Part shown: in pieces, positions 1-9,153 of the stretch
Layout of the letters: each line of letters opens with the position of its first letter
Numbering within the stretch: position 1 is the first letter of the stretch
NCBI GenBank assembly: GCA_031261445.1
Contig: JAISJQ010000002.1
Coordinates: 62,001-126,000 of the forward strand
Reading direction: 5' to 3'
From: Oscillospiraceae bacterium
Lineage (GTDB): Bacteria > Bacillota > Clostridia > Oscillospirales > Acutalibacteraceae
Length of the DNA stretch: 64,000 bases
Made by a program: the position numbers and the translations under genes
Notes under the pieces: model-generated
Seen by the model: the letters and a program-made list of their open reading frames with translations, nothing else
Database searches by the model: none
Told to the model about the DNA's origin: nothing

Positions 1-119
1 TCGGGGGTACTTCGCGCCGCAAGAAGCTGATGCACAATATGGACTTTTTGTGCATCGGTCAGAGTGCCACCTTTGATCAGGTGATGATTGGTTTTTACCA
101 TGAGTTCGTGTGCGCTCAT
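1..119 (-). CDS. partial hypothetical protein, N-terminus only (MSAHELMVKTNHHLIKGGTLTDAQKVHIVHQLLAARSTP...)
   Basis: Open minus frame running off the window edge, ATG at 117-119, preceded by GGAGG. Confidence 0.5.
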   Translation of the reverse strand, partial: MSAHELMVKTNHHLIKGGTLTDAQKVHIVHQLLAARSTP

Positions 120-225
120 TGTGATACCTCCTCAAAATTATAGCGAAACCACGCCCGATTGATGTCGTCCGAGCGGGTGAAGATGAAGTCGCGGGCTTTG
201 ATGAAGTTTTTGTGTGATAGTTTTA

Positions 226-597
226 TCATCTCGAAACCTCCTTTGCGGGGCTTGATAAATTGATATAGTTTCCGTCGAGATCTTGAATCTGCATAGCGCG
301 TCTGCCCCAAGGATAGGTTTCAGGCGGTTGTGTAATCGTTATGCCTAACACGGAAAGCCGCTCGAACTCGGAATCGACATCATCTACCTCAACGCCCAAT
401 TGAATATTATTGATTTTCGATTGATGGACATTGCCGGGGTTATAAATTGCAATCGCCGCACCCTGCGTGTTGATTTCCATGTGCGTGGAATCACCCACAG
501 AATCTGTCTGCAGGACGGTCTTGTAAAAATCGGACAGCTTGATAACGTCAGTTGTGAGGATACAGACACCTAAAACTTTCATTTTCTCTTCCATCAC
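226..597 (-). CDS. VOC (glyoxalase/bleomycin-resistance-like) family protein
   Basis: VLGVCILTTDVIKLSDFYKTVL ... MQIQDLDGNYINLSS pattern typical of VOC proteins. Confidence 0.75.
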   Translation of the reverse strand: MMEEKMKVLGVCILTTDVIKLSDFYKTVLQTDSVGDSTHMEINTQGAAIAIYNPGNVHQSKINNIQLGVEVDDVDSEFERLSVLGITITQPPETYPWGRRAMQIQDLDGNYINLSSPAKEVSR

Positions 598-1379
598 CCA
601 AACACCTCACAAGCGGCAACAATCCGCAAATATTCTTCATCCACCTTGTCCCGGCCGTAGCAGTCGATAAACCGTTGACGGTACTGGTTCGTCTTGAGAT
701 TGAAAAACAGCGTCCAGATTCCCCAGAACAAATCAACATGGCGGTCGCCGACTCCGCCGCCATCCACATCAATGAATCCGCTGAAATTCCAATTATCAAG
801 AATAATGTTTGGCAAGCAATAATCGCCATGTAAAAGCGTATCGGTTTTCAGCAAACTACTACTTTTCCCAATCACGCTAAACGCTTCCTCGGCAGATGTA
901 TAGCCCCAATTATCCGGGAACAGACTTGCATCGCAAATCCCGGCGTGATAATTTTGCTTTGCTTTTGCGATATATTGTGCCGTGCGGTTTTGCACGGGAC
1001 AGCCTGCAAAATCGGTGCTGTGCAGCAAAGCAAGTCGCTCGGCGAGTGTGTCGCAGAGCCGCTCCGGCTGTTCAAGATATTTTGCGGCGATGCAATCATC
1101 ACCGGGCACTTTTTCGGTCACAAGCCAATCTTTTTCATCCGAAACATAAGCAATAACCGCTGCCGACAGTCCCTTGCCATGAAACCATCGGGTCAAATCA
1201 GCTTCGCGCTCCAACGCACCCTTTACGGAAGATTTTATGAAAAATCCCTGCTCTTTATCCGCAAATAGAACCTGTGCTTCCGGCGAACAACTGCTATCGA
1301 ACAGCTTCACCCCAGTCACAAATGGCTGGATTTGCGTGGGGAAATCAGACGTGTTCGTAATAATTGGTTTTAGATTCAT
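594..1379 (-). CDS. aminoglycoside phosphotransferase (APH)-like kinase
   Basis: LLHGDYCLPNIILDNWNFSGFIDVDGGGVGDRHVDL matches the HGDxxxxN ... xDxG(x)GDxxxD APH signature; start assigned to MNLKPIITNT at 1379. Confidence 0.8.
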   Translation of the reverse strand: MNLKPIITNTSDFPTQIQPFVTGVKLFDSSCSPEAQVLFADKEQGFFIKSSVKGALEREADLTRWFHGKGLSAAVIAYVSDEKDWLVTEKVPGDDCIAAKYLEQPERLCDTLAERLALLHSTDFAGCPVQNRTAQYIAKAKQNYHAGICDASLFPDNWGYTSAEEAFSVIGKSSSLLKTDTLLHGDYCLPNIILDNWNFSGFIDVDGGGVGDRHVDLFWGIWTLFFNLKTNQYRQRFIDCYGRDKVDEEYLRIVAACEVFG

Positions 1380-1383
1380 TATA

Positions 1384-3462
1384 TCAATCCTCCCGATACA
1401 CAATATGTTCCACGCCCTCGCCCAACCGCGCCAGCAACTCGGCAGCGCGTTCTGGATAGACGGTGATGTTTTGCACTTCCTCCAGCGGCACCCAGCAAAA
1501 CTCAATGATTTCGCCCAGCGGATGGCTGCCGGCCTCTTTGCTGAGAAATGTGCCGTCAAGCGGGGTTTGGCGCTCGTCGGTCAGCGTCACCAGAAAGGAC
1601 ACCGCCAGACCTTGGCACATCGTGTCGCGCCAGCGGTAGATGTTCTCCTCCACCCATTGGAGTGCGCCCACCTCGATATCCGCGCCGACTTCTTCCAGCC
1701 ACTCACGTTTCAGCGTTTCAGAAAAGATTTCGCCGAAGGCCATGTGGCCGCCGGGAAAGGCGTGTTCGTTTGTCCCCTGCGGCCGTTGCAACAGCACCTT
1801 GCCCTCACGCACCAAGATTCCCTGCGCCCGCACGCCGAACGTCCAGCCGTCTTTTTTCAAAATAATGTCTCTGTTCTCCCGCGCTTTTAGCATGACCGCC
1901 GCGATAAACGCGCCTTTCGCCGCTGTATATCCGTCCCGGTCATGTTCAAAGTCGTCCTTCAAGCGCAGTTTCAGCGCGACATATTCGGCGGCAGAATCGG
2001 GATGCGCGATCAGATAATCCCGAAAAAGCGGTTCGTCATAATCACCAGATTCGCGCACATGGATATGGAACACCCGCTCCGCAAAGCCGGTGTCTGTGTA
2101 ACCTTTGATGACCATCAGCGGATCGCGGCTGACGGTCAAGCCCTCCCCATGCAGGCAGATATAGTCAGGTTCGGAAAATGCGGCAATAATCTTGCTAAAG
2201 TCCGTTCCGACAGCGACTTCCAGCAAGATATCCACGGTCGGCTTTGCCGTCAAGCCCGGCACGGCGGTGCTGCCAATGTGCTGAATGCGCACGATTTTGT
2301 CTCCCAAAATCCGCACAAGGTTGTCGCGCTCCTCGGCATACCACTGCGGCCACGCCGGGTTGTACTCGCTGAGGATGATGGGGTATATTCTGGCTCGCCG
2401 CTCTTCGTCGGTTTCATGACCAGGCGGCACTGCCTTGACACAAGTCCAACGCTGGACATTATATTTTTGAATAGCAGTGGTTTCAAACCCGGTTTTGCGA
2501 TAGAAGTCCACTGCGTCATCATCCGTTTCAGCTTCAATGGTCAGCTTATATTTCTCCCACAAGGCAGTCACCATTTTGCCGCCAATGCCGCGCCTGCGGG
2601 CATTTTCTGCCACGGCGATATGCAGAATCTCCACATAATCGGCATGAACCTCAAAGCCGCACACGCCCACAATCTCGCCGTTTTCCACCCAGCCATAAAA
2701 TTGCCATTGAGTGTGACCACGATAATTCTCGGCCTCTTTATCAAGCCCTGCGGGTGAACCATCGAACACGCAATGGGACATGATTTGCCGGACAATAGGA
2801 TGATCAAGCTGGCTCTTAATGTCGCGGAAAGGCGGAATCGACTTCTCATACAAAGCCAGTACCCGCTTGAAAAAAGCCTGAAAGCCTCTTGTTTGACTAT
2901 TTTCACCAAGCGTATCGTCTTGCGCATTATCGTAATAATACGCGCCAGTATCCATTCTCACCGACAGACAGTCCAGCGGAAAGCCCTCCACGCGCTTAGC
3001 GTGAGGTGTATCTACGATATAAAATGCACTCGACGCAATATCCTCGCCAAAATGCGCATAAATTTCGCCGTCATCCATCACCAAACATATAGCATTACGA
3101 TAGCGGGCGACCGCTTTGCCGCCCAGTCGCTTTGCAATAGCAGCGTAATGGGCAATCATTTCATCATCTGTCAGTCGCCGACCTTCGACCATGCGCACAT
3201 GAACGCCGGGCTGCTCGTCGTCTGGCAAGCCGTCTATGTACAGCCCAGAATCACAAGCAAAAACAGGGCAGCGTAGCACTTCATAATACGCCAGTGCCTT
3301 AATTCGGGCGTTTTCTGGCGGCGTGTTTCCGCTTTCGTCCACATCGGGGAGAGCCGCGCCTGTTTCTTTTGCGCCAGTGATATTCACCGGGAGCGGGGCA
3401 AGCATTCGCCGCATGTGGTCAAGCTTGGCGGGGTTGCCCGTGCCGTAGGTAAATGTTTTCAT
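1384..3462 (-). CDS. four-domain fusion: HAM1/RdgB-like NTP pyrophosphatase, GNAT acetyltransferase, GrpB/UPF0157, NUDIX hydrolase
   Basis: 692 aa continuous ORF: YGTGNPAKLDHMRRML (HAM1); IAVAENARRRGIGGKMV (GNAT); QHIGSTAVPGLTAKPTVDILLEV (GrpB); GGHMAFGEIFSETLKREWLEEVGADI (NUDIX box). Confidence 0.8.
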   Translation of the reverse strand: MKTFTYGTGNPAKLDHMRRMLAPLPVNITGAKETGAALPDVDESGNTPPENARIKALAYYEVLRCPVFACDSGLYIDGLPDDEQPGVHVRMVEGRRLTDDEMIAHYAAIAKRLGGKAVARYRNAICLVMDDGEIYAHFGEDIASSAFYIVDTPHAKRVEGFPLDCLSVRMDTGAYYYDNAQDDTLGENSQTRGFQAFFKRVLALYEKSIPPFRDIKSQLDHPIVRQIMSHCVFDGSPAGLDKEAENYRGHTQWQFYGWVENGEIVGVCGFEVHADYVEILHIAVAENARRRGIGGKMVTALWEKYKLTIEAETDDDAVDFYRKTGFETTAIQKYNVQRWTCVKAVPPGHETDEERRARIYPIILSEYNPAWPQWYAEERDNLVRILGDKIVRIQHIGSTAVPGLTAKPTVDILLEVAVGTDFSKIIAAFSEPDYICLHGEGLTVSRDPLMVIKGYTDTGFAERVFHIHVRESGDYDEPLFRDYLIAHPDSAAEYVALKLRLKDDFEHDRDGYTAAKGAFIAAVMLKARENRDIILKKDGWTFGVRAQGILVREGKVLLQRPQGTNEHAFPGGHMAFGEIFSETLKREWLEEVGADIEVGALQWVEENIYRWRDTMCQGLAVSFLVTLTDERQTPLDGTFLSKEAGSHPLGEIIEFCWVPLEEVQNITVYPERAAELLARLGEGVEHIVYRED

Positions 3463-3477
3463 AGCTATCTCCTCTCT

Positions 3478-4251
3478 TTACAACCAAACCACCGACTGTC
3501 GCAGTCCGTCCACGGTCTTAACCTCAATCACGGCGCGGCAGTTATGCTGCTTTGCCAGTTTCAAATATTTGTCCAAATCCACATCACCCTCGCCGAGTGG
3601 GAGGTGGTTTGCCCTGCCCTTGGCATCGTGGATGTGCATATGATGCAACCGCTCGGACCGTGCCATAATGGTCGGCTCGTCTGTATAATCAGCCGATGCG
3701 TTGTGACCGATATCAAAGCAAAGCGCAAACGCCGGGCTTTGGAGCAGCAAATCCAGCCCATCTACGATGAACGGAAACCGCTGATAATCACCACAGTTTT
3801 CCACGGTTATTTTGATGCCAGCGCCGCCGATTGCCGCAGTGCATTTGTCGCGGAAAACCGTCAGTTTTTGCAAATAATCTGCCTTGTGCTCATCAAACAA
3901 AAACACCTTTTTGTCCGGCAATGTGAACCAAACACCGGCGTTCATGTGCATATTCAAAACCGGAACACTCAGAGCCTTTGCCACCTCAATCGTCCGCAAA
4001 ACCGTGTCGGTATAAGCCACAGCAACCGCATTGTTGAAGTCGCAAGGGTTAAGGTTTTCATCAAGATGGATGGTATAGTAAATGCCATATTTATCCGCAA
4101 TTCGGCGCAACTCGCTCACACTCAACCTGTCCGCCTGATACTGCGGCAAATTCATGTTGAGTTCAACAAAACTAAGCCCCAACTCATGGCAGAGCGCGGC
4201 GTTTTCCTCAAGCGTTTTCGTTTCAATCAGTGTTGGCATTCCAAATTGCAT
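3478..4251 (-). CDS. sugar phosphate isomerase/epimerase (xylose isomerase-like TIM barrel)
   Basis: FALCFDIGHNASADYT ... HMHIHDAKGRANHLPLGEGDVD. Confidence 0.75.
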   Translation of the reverse strand: MQFGMPTLIETKTLEENAALCHELGLSFVELNMNLPQYQADRLSVSELRRIADKYGIYYTIHLDENLNPCDFNNAVAVAYTDTVLRTIEVAKALSVPVLNMHMNAGVWFTLPDKKVFLFDEHKADYLQKLTVFRDKCTAAIGGAGIKITVENCGDYQRFPFIVDGLDLLLQSPAFALCFDIGHNASADYTDEPTIMARSERLHHMHIHDAKGRANHLPLGEGDVDLDKYLKLAKQHNCRAVIEVKTVDGLRQSVVWL

Positions 4252-4336
4252 ATGTTTGACCTCCTATCTTTGCGACTCGCGTTCCTCATAAACACCAGCG
4301 ACATCCTCTCGTTCACTACTTCCGGCTCCCCCTGCC

Positions 4337-4807
4337 TCAACTCACAAATTCGTTGATGTTCAAGCCTTTGCGCTCGCGCTCAATGTTCACCAGATCGTCG
4401 AACCAATCGCAGAAGCGCTCTGGGTCGCGGATGTTGTGGAGCGTCAGTTCTTTCGTTGTTCTGTCGCTGGAATACACGGTCACAGAACCCAAATGCACCA
4501 GCTTGCCCAAGATGGTTTGGCGCACGCTGGTGTCGGTGATGCGGAACAGTTGCAGGCTGTCGCGTGCAAAATGCGGGTCAAAGCGCACCACGGTTTCCCC
4601 CGCCGCGCCGCGCTTGCCGGGCAGGCGAACGGTTTTGTATAGCTGCAATTTTTGTCGGTATAGCCGCCCGCCACGTATCCAGTATTTGTGCGCAGGCATA
4701 GGAAAAAATCCCTTGCGATGCCAGTCTTCCCAAAGGATTCCGTTTTCGTCCACAACGTTTTGCGTACCCTGTTCTTCTGCCAAAGAAAGCTCTTCCTCCG
4801 AATACAA
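4337..4807 (-). CDS. PH-like (bacterial PH) domain protein
   Basis: LGSVTVYSSDRTTKELTLHNIRDPERFCDWFDDLV resembles bPH domain C-terminus. Confidence 0.5.
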   Translation of the reverse strand: MYSEEELSLAEEQGTQNVVDENGILWEDWHRKGFFPMPAHKYWIRGGRLYRQKLQLYKTVRLPGKRGAAGETVVRFDPHFARDSLQLFRITDTSVRQTILGKLVHLGSVTVYSSDRTTKELTLHNIRDPERFCDWFDDLVNIERERKGLNINEFVS

Positions 4808-4821
4808 AGCGCACCGCCCAT

Positions 4822-4925
4822 TTAGATTTTAGATATTAGATACTGGATGTTAGATTTCTGTGACAAAACGCCTTTGTCTTCCTTGAAGAAGAAAGGCAGT
4901 AACGCAACATCGCACATCCAGTACG
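4822..4925. repeat. TAGATGTTAGA-type composite element
   Basis: tagattttagatattagatactggatgttagatttctg followed by hairpin GCCTTTgTCTTCcttGAAGAagAAAGGC. Confidence 0.6.
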
Positions 4926-5058
4926 CCCATCGTACGCGAGTATTATAGCAAACTTTGCCTGCGTTTGCAAGGGCGTGGATTGTTCGCGGGCATCTTGTTT
5001 TTTGCCCCGAAATGCGCTATACTTAGCCAGCGACCCATTTCATCCCTTGGAGAGAGCC

Positions 5059-6456
5059 ATGTTTGCCGTCATCACCGACACCCATTACTACAACGCCGAT
5101 GCGCTGGGCATCCGCACGGATCACCACCAGCAGACCGTCAACGAATCGGGCGCCCTGCTGGACGCCGCGCTCGATCTATTTTTGGCACGCACGGACTGCG
5201 ACACGTTGCTCATCGGCGGCGACGTCACCTGCAACGGCGAGCGGGAAAGCCACGACGCTTTTGTGGAGAAGCTCCAGCGCGTGCAGGCCGCCGGGAAGCG
5301 GGTGCTACTCATCACCTCCACCCACGATTTTGAGCAGGAGAGCAACGCCCGCCGCGCCGCGCGGGGCATGAAAGTCCCCGGCGACGCCCAAACCGTCTCG
5401 GGCGTATGGAATCCCGGCATGACCACCCGCGCCGACCTCCCCGCGCTCTACGCCCCCTTCAGCACCGACCACGCCCTCGCGCAGTTTGACGCATACAGCT
5501 ATGTGGCGCGGCTCACGGACGGCCTGCGGATTTTGATGCTCAACGACGATGGCGACGGGGTGCTCACCCCAGAGGGGCACATGCTCTGCGGGTACTCGGA
5601 CGAGCTGCAGGCGTGGATACTCGCGCAAATTGACGCGGCGCAGGCGGCGGGCGAGAGCATCATCGCAATGACCCACCACCCCGTTCTGCCGCCCTTCCCG
5701 CTCTATCCCCTCATCTCTCAGCGCGACATGCTGCGCGATTACGAGACCATGCGGGACTTTTTTGCCGACGCGGGCGTGCACGTTGTCTTCACGGGGCACA
5801 CACACATTCACAACATCGGGCACTATACCTCACCGCGCGGGAACACCCTCACGGACATCAACACGGCGGCACTCTGCGGCGCACCCGCACCCATTCGTTT
5901 TTGCAACTTTGCAGACGGCACGCTGGACGTGCGCACCGAAACGGTCAAGGATTTTGCGTGGGACTTGGGCGGCAAGAGTGCGGGGGAATACCTGAACGAC
6001 CACTTTGACCACCTCATCCGCACCATCCAGTACGGCGCGGCGCACGATTTTTCCGCCTTCGTGAGCGCCTGCGGGGACATGGGGTTGCCGCGCGAAAAAG
6101 TGGGCGGACACAAGCTCCTCGTCACGTTGGCGGGGCGATTTTTGGAAAAGGCGACCTTGGGGACACTGGGCACGTTGCTCCTGTGCCGACACAAGCTACC
6201 CAAAGCGGCAAAGCGCGTCCCGCTGGGCGATCTGATCGTCGACTCTGTGCGGGGCATCTACACCGGGCAGGAGAACTATAGCCCGCAGACCCCCGTGGGC
6301 GCGGCGGTGCAGGTGCTCGCCGCGCGGCTACAAAAGCTCGTGGGTAAAAAATTGCGCGGCACAGTGGCGGAAGACCTCCCCGCCTTTTTCTCGTCCCTGC
6401 TCTATGACGACACACCAGACTGGGATGTACAATTAACAATTGACAATGGACAATGA
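5059..6456 (+). CDS. calcineurin-like metallophosphoesterase
   Basis: ITDTHYYN ... LIGGDVTCNGERESH ... MTHHPVLPP ... FTGHTHIHN; ATG at 5059. Confidence 0.85.
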   Translation: MFAVITDTHYYNADALGIRTDHHQQTVNESGALLDAALDLFLARTDCDTLLIGGDVTCNGERESHDAFVEKLQRVQAAGKRVLLITSTHDFEQESNARRAARGMKVPGDAQTVSGVWNPGMTTRADLPALYAPFSTDHALAQFDAYSYVARLTDGLRILMLNDDGDGVLTPEGHMLCGYSDELQAWILAQIDAAQAAGESIIAMTHHPVLPPFPLYPLISQRDMLRDYETMRDFFADAGVHVVFTGHTHIHNIGHYTSPRGNTLTDINTAALCGAPAPIRFCNFADGTLDVRTETVKDFAWDLGGKSAGEYLNDHFDHLIRTIQYGAAHDFSAFVSACGDMGLPREKVGGHKLLVTLAGRFLEKATLGTLGTLLLCRHKLPKAAKRVPLGDLIVDSVRGIYTGQENYSPQTPVGAAVQVLAARLQKLVGKKLRGTVAEDLPAFFSSLLYDDTPDWDVQLTIDNGQ

Positions 6457-6463
6457 ACAATTG
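6426..6463. repeat. CAATTGTTCATTG-type repeat overlapping the phosphoesterase 3' end
   Basis: gtacaattaacaattgacaatggacaatgaacaattg. Confidence 0.8.
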
Positions 6464-6509
6464 TTTGGGTGGTCGGTCGCTGGGCGAAACACTGTGTTGG
6501 TGGGAATCA

Positions 6510-6553
6510 GCGGGCGCATACCCGCAGGGCACAGGCGGGGCAGGCACCCCTAC
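6510..6553. repeat. GTAGGGGC-type palindromic element carrying the 17-mer loop insert TACCCGCAGGGCACAGG
   Basis: gcgggcgca-TACCCGCAGGGCACAGG-cggggcaggcacccctac; insert at 6519-6535. Confidence 0.6.
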
Positions 6554-6566
6554 AGCATGATTTGAA

Positions 6567-6642
6567 CATAGGTTGTAATATAGTATGTTACAACCTATGG
6601 TACACCGTAGGTAGGGCACTATGTTACGCCGTATGTAGTGCC
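6567..6642. repeat. paired palindromes: CATAGGTTGTAA-N9-TTACAACCTATG then GGCACTA-N14-TAGTGCC
   Basis: 12-bp perfect inverted repeat at 6567-6578/6588-6599 and 7-bp inverted repeat at 6615-6621/6636-6642. Confidence 0.8.
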
Positions 6643-6724
6643 ATAGGCACAATGTTCGATAGAACGGTAGTGTTTATCGCGTTTTTCATCCGTTGGAACA
6701 GACGATGTGACCGATCGCGTCAAC

Positions 6725-6808
6725 CTTGAGTTTGACCTCAAGGTTAAACTCAATATCAAACTTAAGGTTAAACTCAAGGTCAAGATTAAGATCAATCTTG
6801 CGGTCATT
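6725..6808. repeat. 6-nt-periodic degenerate repeat, copy 1
   Basis: CTTGAG TTTGAC CTCAAG GTTAAA CTCAAT ATCAAA CTTAAG GTTAAA CTCAAG GTCAAG ATTAAG ATCAAT CTTGCG GTCATT; 52 bp (6736-6787) identical to 38388-38439. Confidence 0.9.
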
Positions 6809-6852
6809 CATCCTTACAAAGACAGCCGTCGGGGCGGCAACCAGCCGCCCCG

Positions 6853-6893
6853 ACAAACAATTGTTCATTATCCATTGTTAATTGTTAATTGCA
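6853..6893. repeat. CAATTGTTCATTG-type repeat overlapping the engB 3' end
   Basis: cgacaaacaattgttcattatccattgttaattgttaattg. Confidence 0.8.
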
Positions 6894-7482
6894 TTGCATC
6901 GCGAAGCGATGCAATGCCTTCGCCTGTGACGGCGGAGCACTCGATTACGGCGCGGGGGGTGTAGTCCGCGAGCTCTTCGGTCAGCGCAAGCGTGCGTGCG
7001 CCGCGCTCGGTTTTGTTGAGTTTGTCGCACTTGGTCGCCGCCACCACAAACGGCAGTCCGCGCTCGCTGCAAAACGCCAGCATGTCGCGGTCGAGCGCGG
7101 AAATCGGGTGGCGAAAATCCACCAACTGCACCAGCAGCGTGATCTGCCGCGCCTGCGCAAAGTAGCCCTCCACCAGTTCCGCCCAACGCTTCTTTTCCGC
7201 AAAGCTGGTTTTGGCATAGCCATAGCCCGGCAGATCCACCAGAAAACAGGGGGCGGCACAGGGCTGTTTTTTGACGGGCGGTCGCTCGTAAAAGTTGATG
7301 GTCGCCGTCTTACCCGGCTGGGCACTCACCCGCGCCAGACTTCGCCGCCCGCAGAGCTTGTTGATGAGCGACGACTTGCCCACGTTGCTGCGCCCAGAAA
7401 ACACAATCTCCGGCTGGACGCTCGGCGGCAACTGCCGCGCCGTGCCATAGGCCGCCACAAATTCAAATTTCGCAAAGTCCAT
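6868..7482 (-). CDS. engB: ribosome biogenesis GTP-binding protein YsxC/EngB
   Basis: GRSNVGKSSLINKL, DLPGYGYAK, ATKCDKL motifs; start MDFAKFEFVAAYG. Confidence 0.92.
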   Translation of the reverse strand: MDFAKFEFVAAYGTARQLPPSVQPEIVFSGRSNVGKSSLINKLCGRRSLARVSAQPGKTATINFYERPPVKKQPCAAPCFLVDLPGYGYAKTSFAEKKRWAELVEGYFAQARQITLLVQLVDFRHPISALDRDMLAFCSERGLPFVVAATKCDKLNKTERGARTLALTEELADYTPRAVIECSAVTGEGIASLRDAMQLTINNG

Positions 7483-7607
7483 GTGCGTCTCATTTCGTTT
7501 TTTTCTGACAAAGACAGGCTGTTTTTGTTGGTTGTCCACAGTTTCCACCAAGTTTTCAACCGCTGTAAAGGGAATCCCTTGCTGGAAAATGTTGGGTATT
7601 GTCGAAG

Positions 7608-8210
7608 CTACGCGAAGATTGTCTCCCCCGCCAGACCGACCATGGACAGCGAGAACAGCGCCGAATACACGAACAGCGCCGGCGTGCCACGAAACGCATG
7701 GGGGATGGCCGAATAGTGATCCATGATGCGCACGACGCCCTGCCGCAACACCCCCAATGCTAGCACAAACGCGAGCCCCGCGCCCAAGCCAAAGGCGAAC
7801 GCTTCCCAAATGCCATAGGCGGACAGGCGACCCAAGACGGGCAAGGTGAACACCAGCGTGTTGAGCGCCGCCATGCCCAAAGTGGAGAGGAATTTTTCCA
7901 TGGGGCGGCGGTGGGTGGCCAGCGTGACGATGAGCACCGCCAGCAAGAACAGTGCCAGCAGCACCAGCGTACTGAGGATCATCTGTAGCGGCAGACCGAT
8001 GTCGTCCAGCGCGGGGAGCATGAACAGTGCCGCGCAGGCCACGGAGTCGAGCACCGAAAAGCCCGTCAGCAAGCCCGCGAACATCAGCACGCGCTTGGGC
8101 TTGATGGCGATGCGCATGGCCTCGCCCATGCCAAAACCGCCGCTGAACACCAGATTTTGCACAAAAATGGTGTACAGCGCAATGAAAATCAACTTGACGA
8201 CGGTGTGCAT
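7608..8210 (-). CDS. RnfA/NqrE-like membrane protein lacking the conserved cysteines
   Basis: FVQNLVFSGGFGMGEAM ... IPHAFRGTPALFVYSALFSLSMVGLAG aligns to RnfA (VPAPFRG...LMSLAFMGFSG); GLCP Cys is Gly, TNCAVLG Cys is Leu. Confidence 0.8.
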   Translation of the reverse strand: MHTVVKLIFIALYTIFVQNLVFSGGFGMGEAMRIAIKPKRVLMFAGLLTGFSVLDSVACAALFMLPALDDIGLPLQMILSTLVLLALFLLAVLIVTLATHRRPMEKFLSTLGMAALNTLVFTLPVLGRLSAYGIWEAFAFGLGAGLAFVLALGVLRQGVVRIMDHYSAIPHAFRGTPALFVYSALFSLSMVGLAGETIFA

Positions 8211-8241
8211 ACTGCCCCTCCGGCTTTCGTGTGTGTGCGGT

Positions 8242-9153
8242 TTAGTTGTCCAGATATTTGCGCCGCAGTTCCGCCATGAGTGCCTCAAAGCTCTCCTGCG
8301 TGTCCTCCAGCGCGGCGGGCAGGGCGGAGATTTCCTCGCCCTGCGCGTCCTCCTCTGCGGGCGGCGCGTCTGCCTCTGGGGGCGGCGTTTGTTCGTCCAA
8401 CGCCGACTGCGGCGTGAAGGCCAGCGGCAAGCCCACGGCGTCGGGCGACAGGTACGCCGCGCGGGGATCGAGTGGCACTTCAATCTCGCGCTCCACGGGG
8501 ATGGCCGCCGTCACGGTGGTGTCGCTGATTTTCATCTTTAGCTCTTGCGTGAAGTTTTGGGCGTATTGGTGCACCACGATGCGCAGCAGTGCCGCCAAAA
8601 AGCCCACCACCAACAGTGCCCCGGCGGGGAGCGCAAAGAACGCTAGGCGCAGATGCGGAAAAACCGTCAGCCCCAGCACCGCGCCCGTCGCCAGCAGTTC
8701 CCGCAGGAAACCCACCAGTAGCAGCACGCCGCAGTAGCCAATGCCCGTCACCGCCGCTTCCTCCAGCGATTCGCGCAAAGTGACGTTGACGGCGCACTTT
8801 TCGCAGTGTAGCACCGTCACGCCGCTGACGGAGAGTAGCCCCACGTACATGGTCGCGCCCGAGAGCAGGGCGGGGTCGATCCACGCGAGCAGCGCCACCA
8901 CGCCGCTGGCCAGACCGCCGCCAATGAGCGCATAGACACCCACGCGGTAGTATCGCCGCCAGCCGGTCATGAACAGATTCGCCGCGCTCTGCGTCACAAA
9001 GAAAATCAGCAGGAACGCGCCGCAGAGCACCGCCGCCGTTTTTAAGTCCACGCTGGCCATTGCCGTGCAGATTGCCAGCATCTGGATGAGCACGGGGTTA
9101 CGCGCCAGCGCGGATTTTTGCAGTCGTTCCCGAAAGGATGTTGTCTCAGCCAT
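8242..9153 (-). CDS. RnfE/NqrD-like membrane protein with Pro/Glu-rich C-terminal extension
   Basis: RNPVLIQMLAICTAM (RnfE NNxxLVQLLGLCP), VGFLRELLATG (LREIIGNG), FFALPAGALLVVGFL (LAMLPPGAFIGLGL). Confidence 0.8.
   Translation of the reverse strand: MAETTSFRERLQKSALARNPVLIQMLAICTAMASVDLKTAAVLCGAFLLIFFVTQSAANLFMTGWRRYYRVGVYALIGGGLASGVVALLAWIDPALLSGATMYVGLLSVSGVTVLHCEKCAVNVTLRESLEEAAVTGIGYCGVLLLVGFLRELLATGAVLGLTVFPHLRLAFFALPAGALLVVGFLAALLRIVVHQYAQNFTQELKMKISDTTVTAAIPVEREIEVPLDPRAAYLSPDAVGLPLAFTPQSALDEQTPPPEADAPPAEEDAQGEEISALPAALEDTQESFEALMAELRRKYLDN

Noticed and set aside
1237-1890. 217-aa plus-strand ORF
   Set aside because: Antisense to the APH-like gene and the NUDIX end of the fusion gene; no motif support.
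6619-6868. ORFs encoding LSLTLSLILSL / LEFNLKFDIEF peptides
   Set aside because: Produced by the 6-nt-periodic repeat; no ribosome-binding context or upstream coding signal, so treated as repeat DNA.
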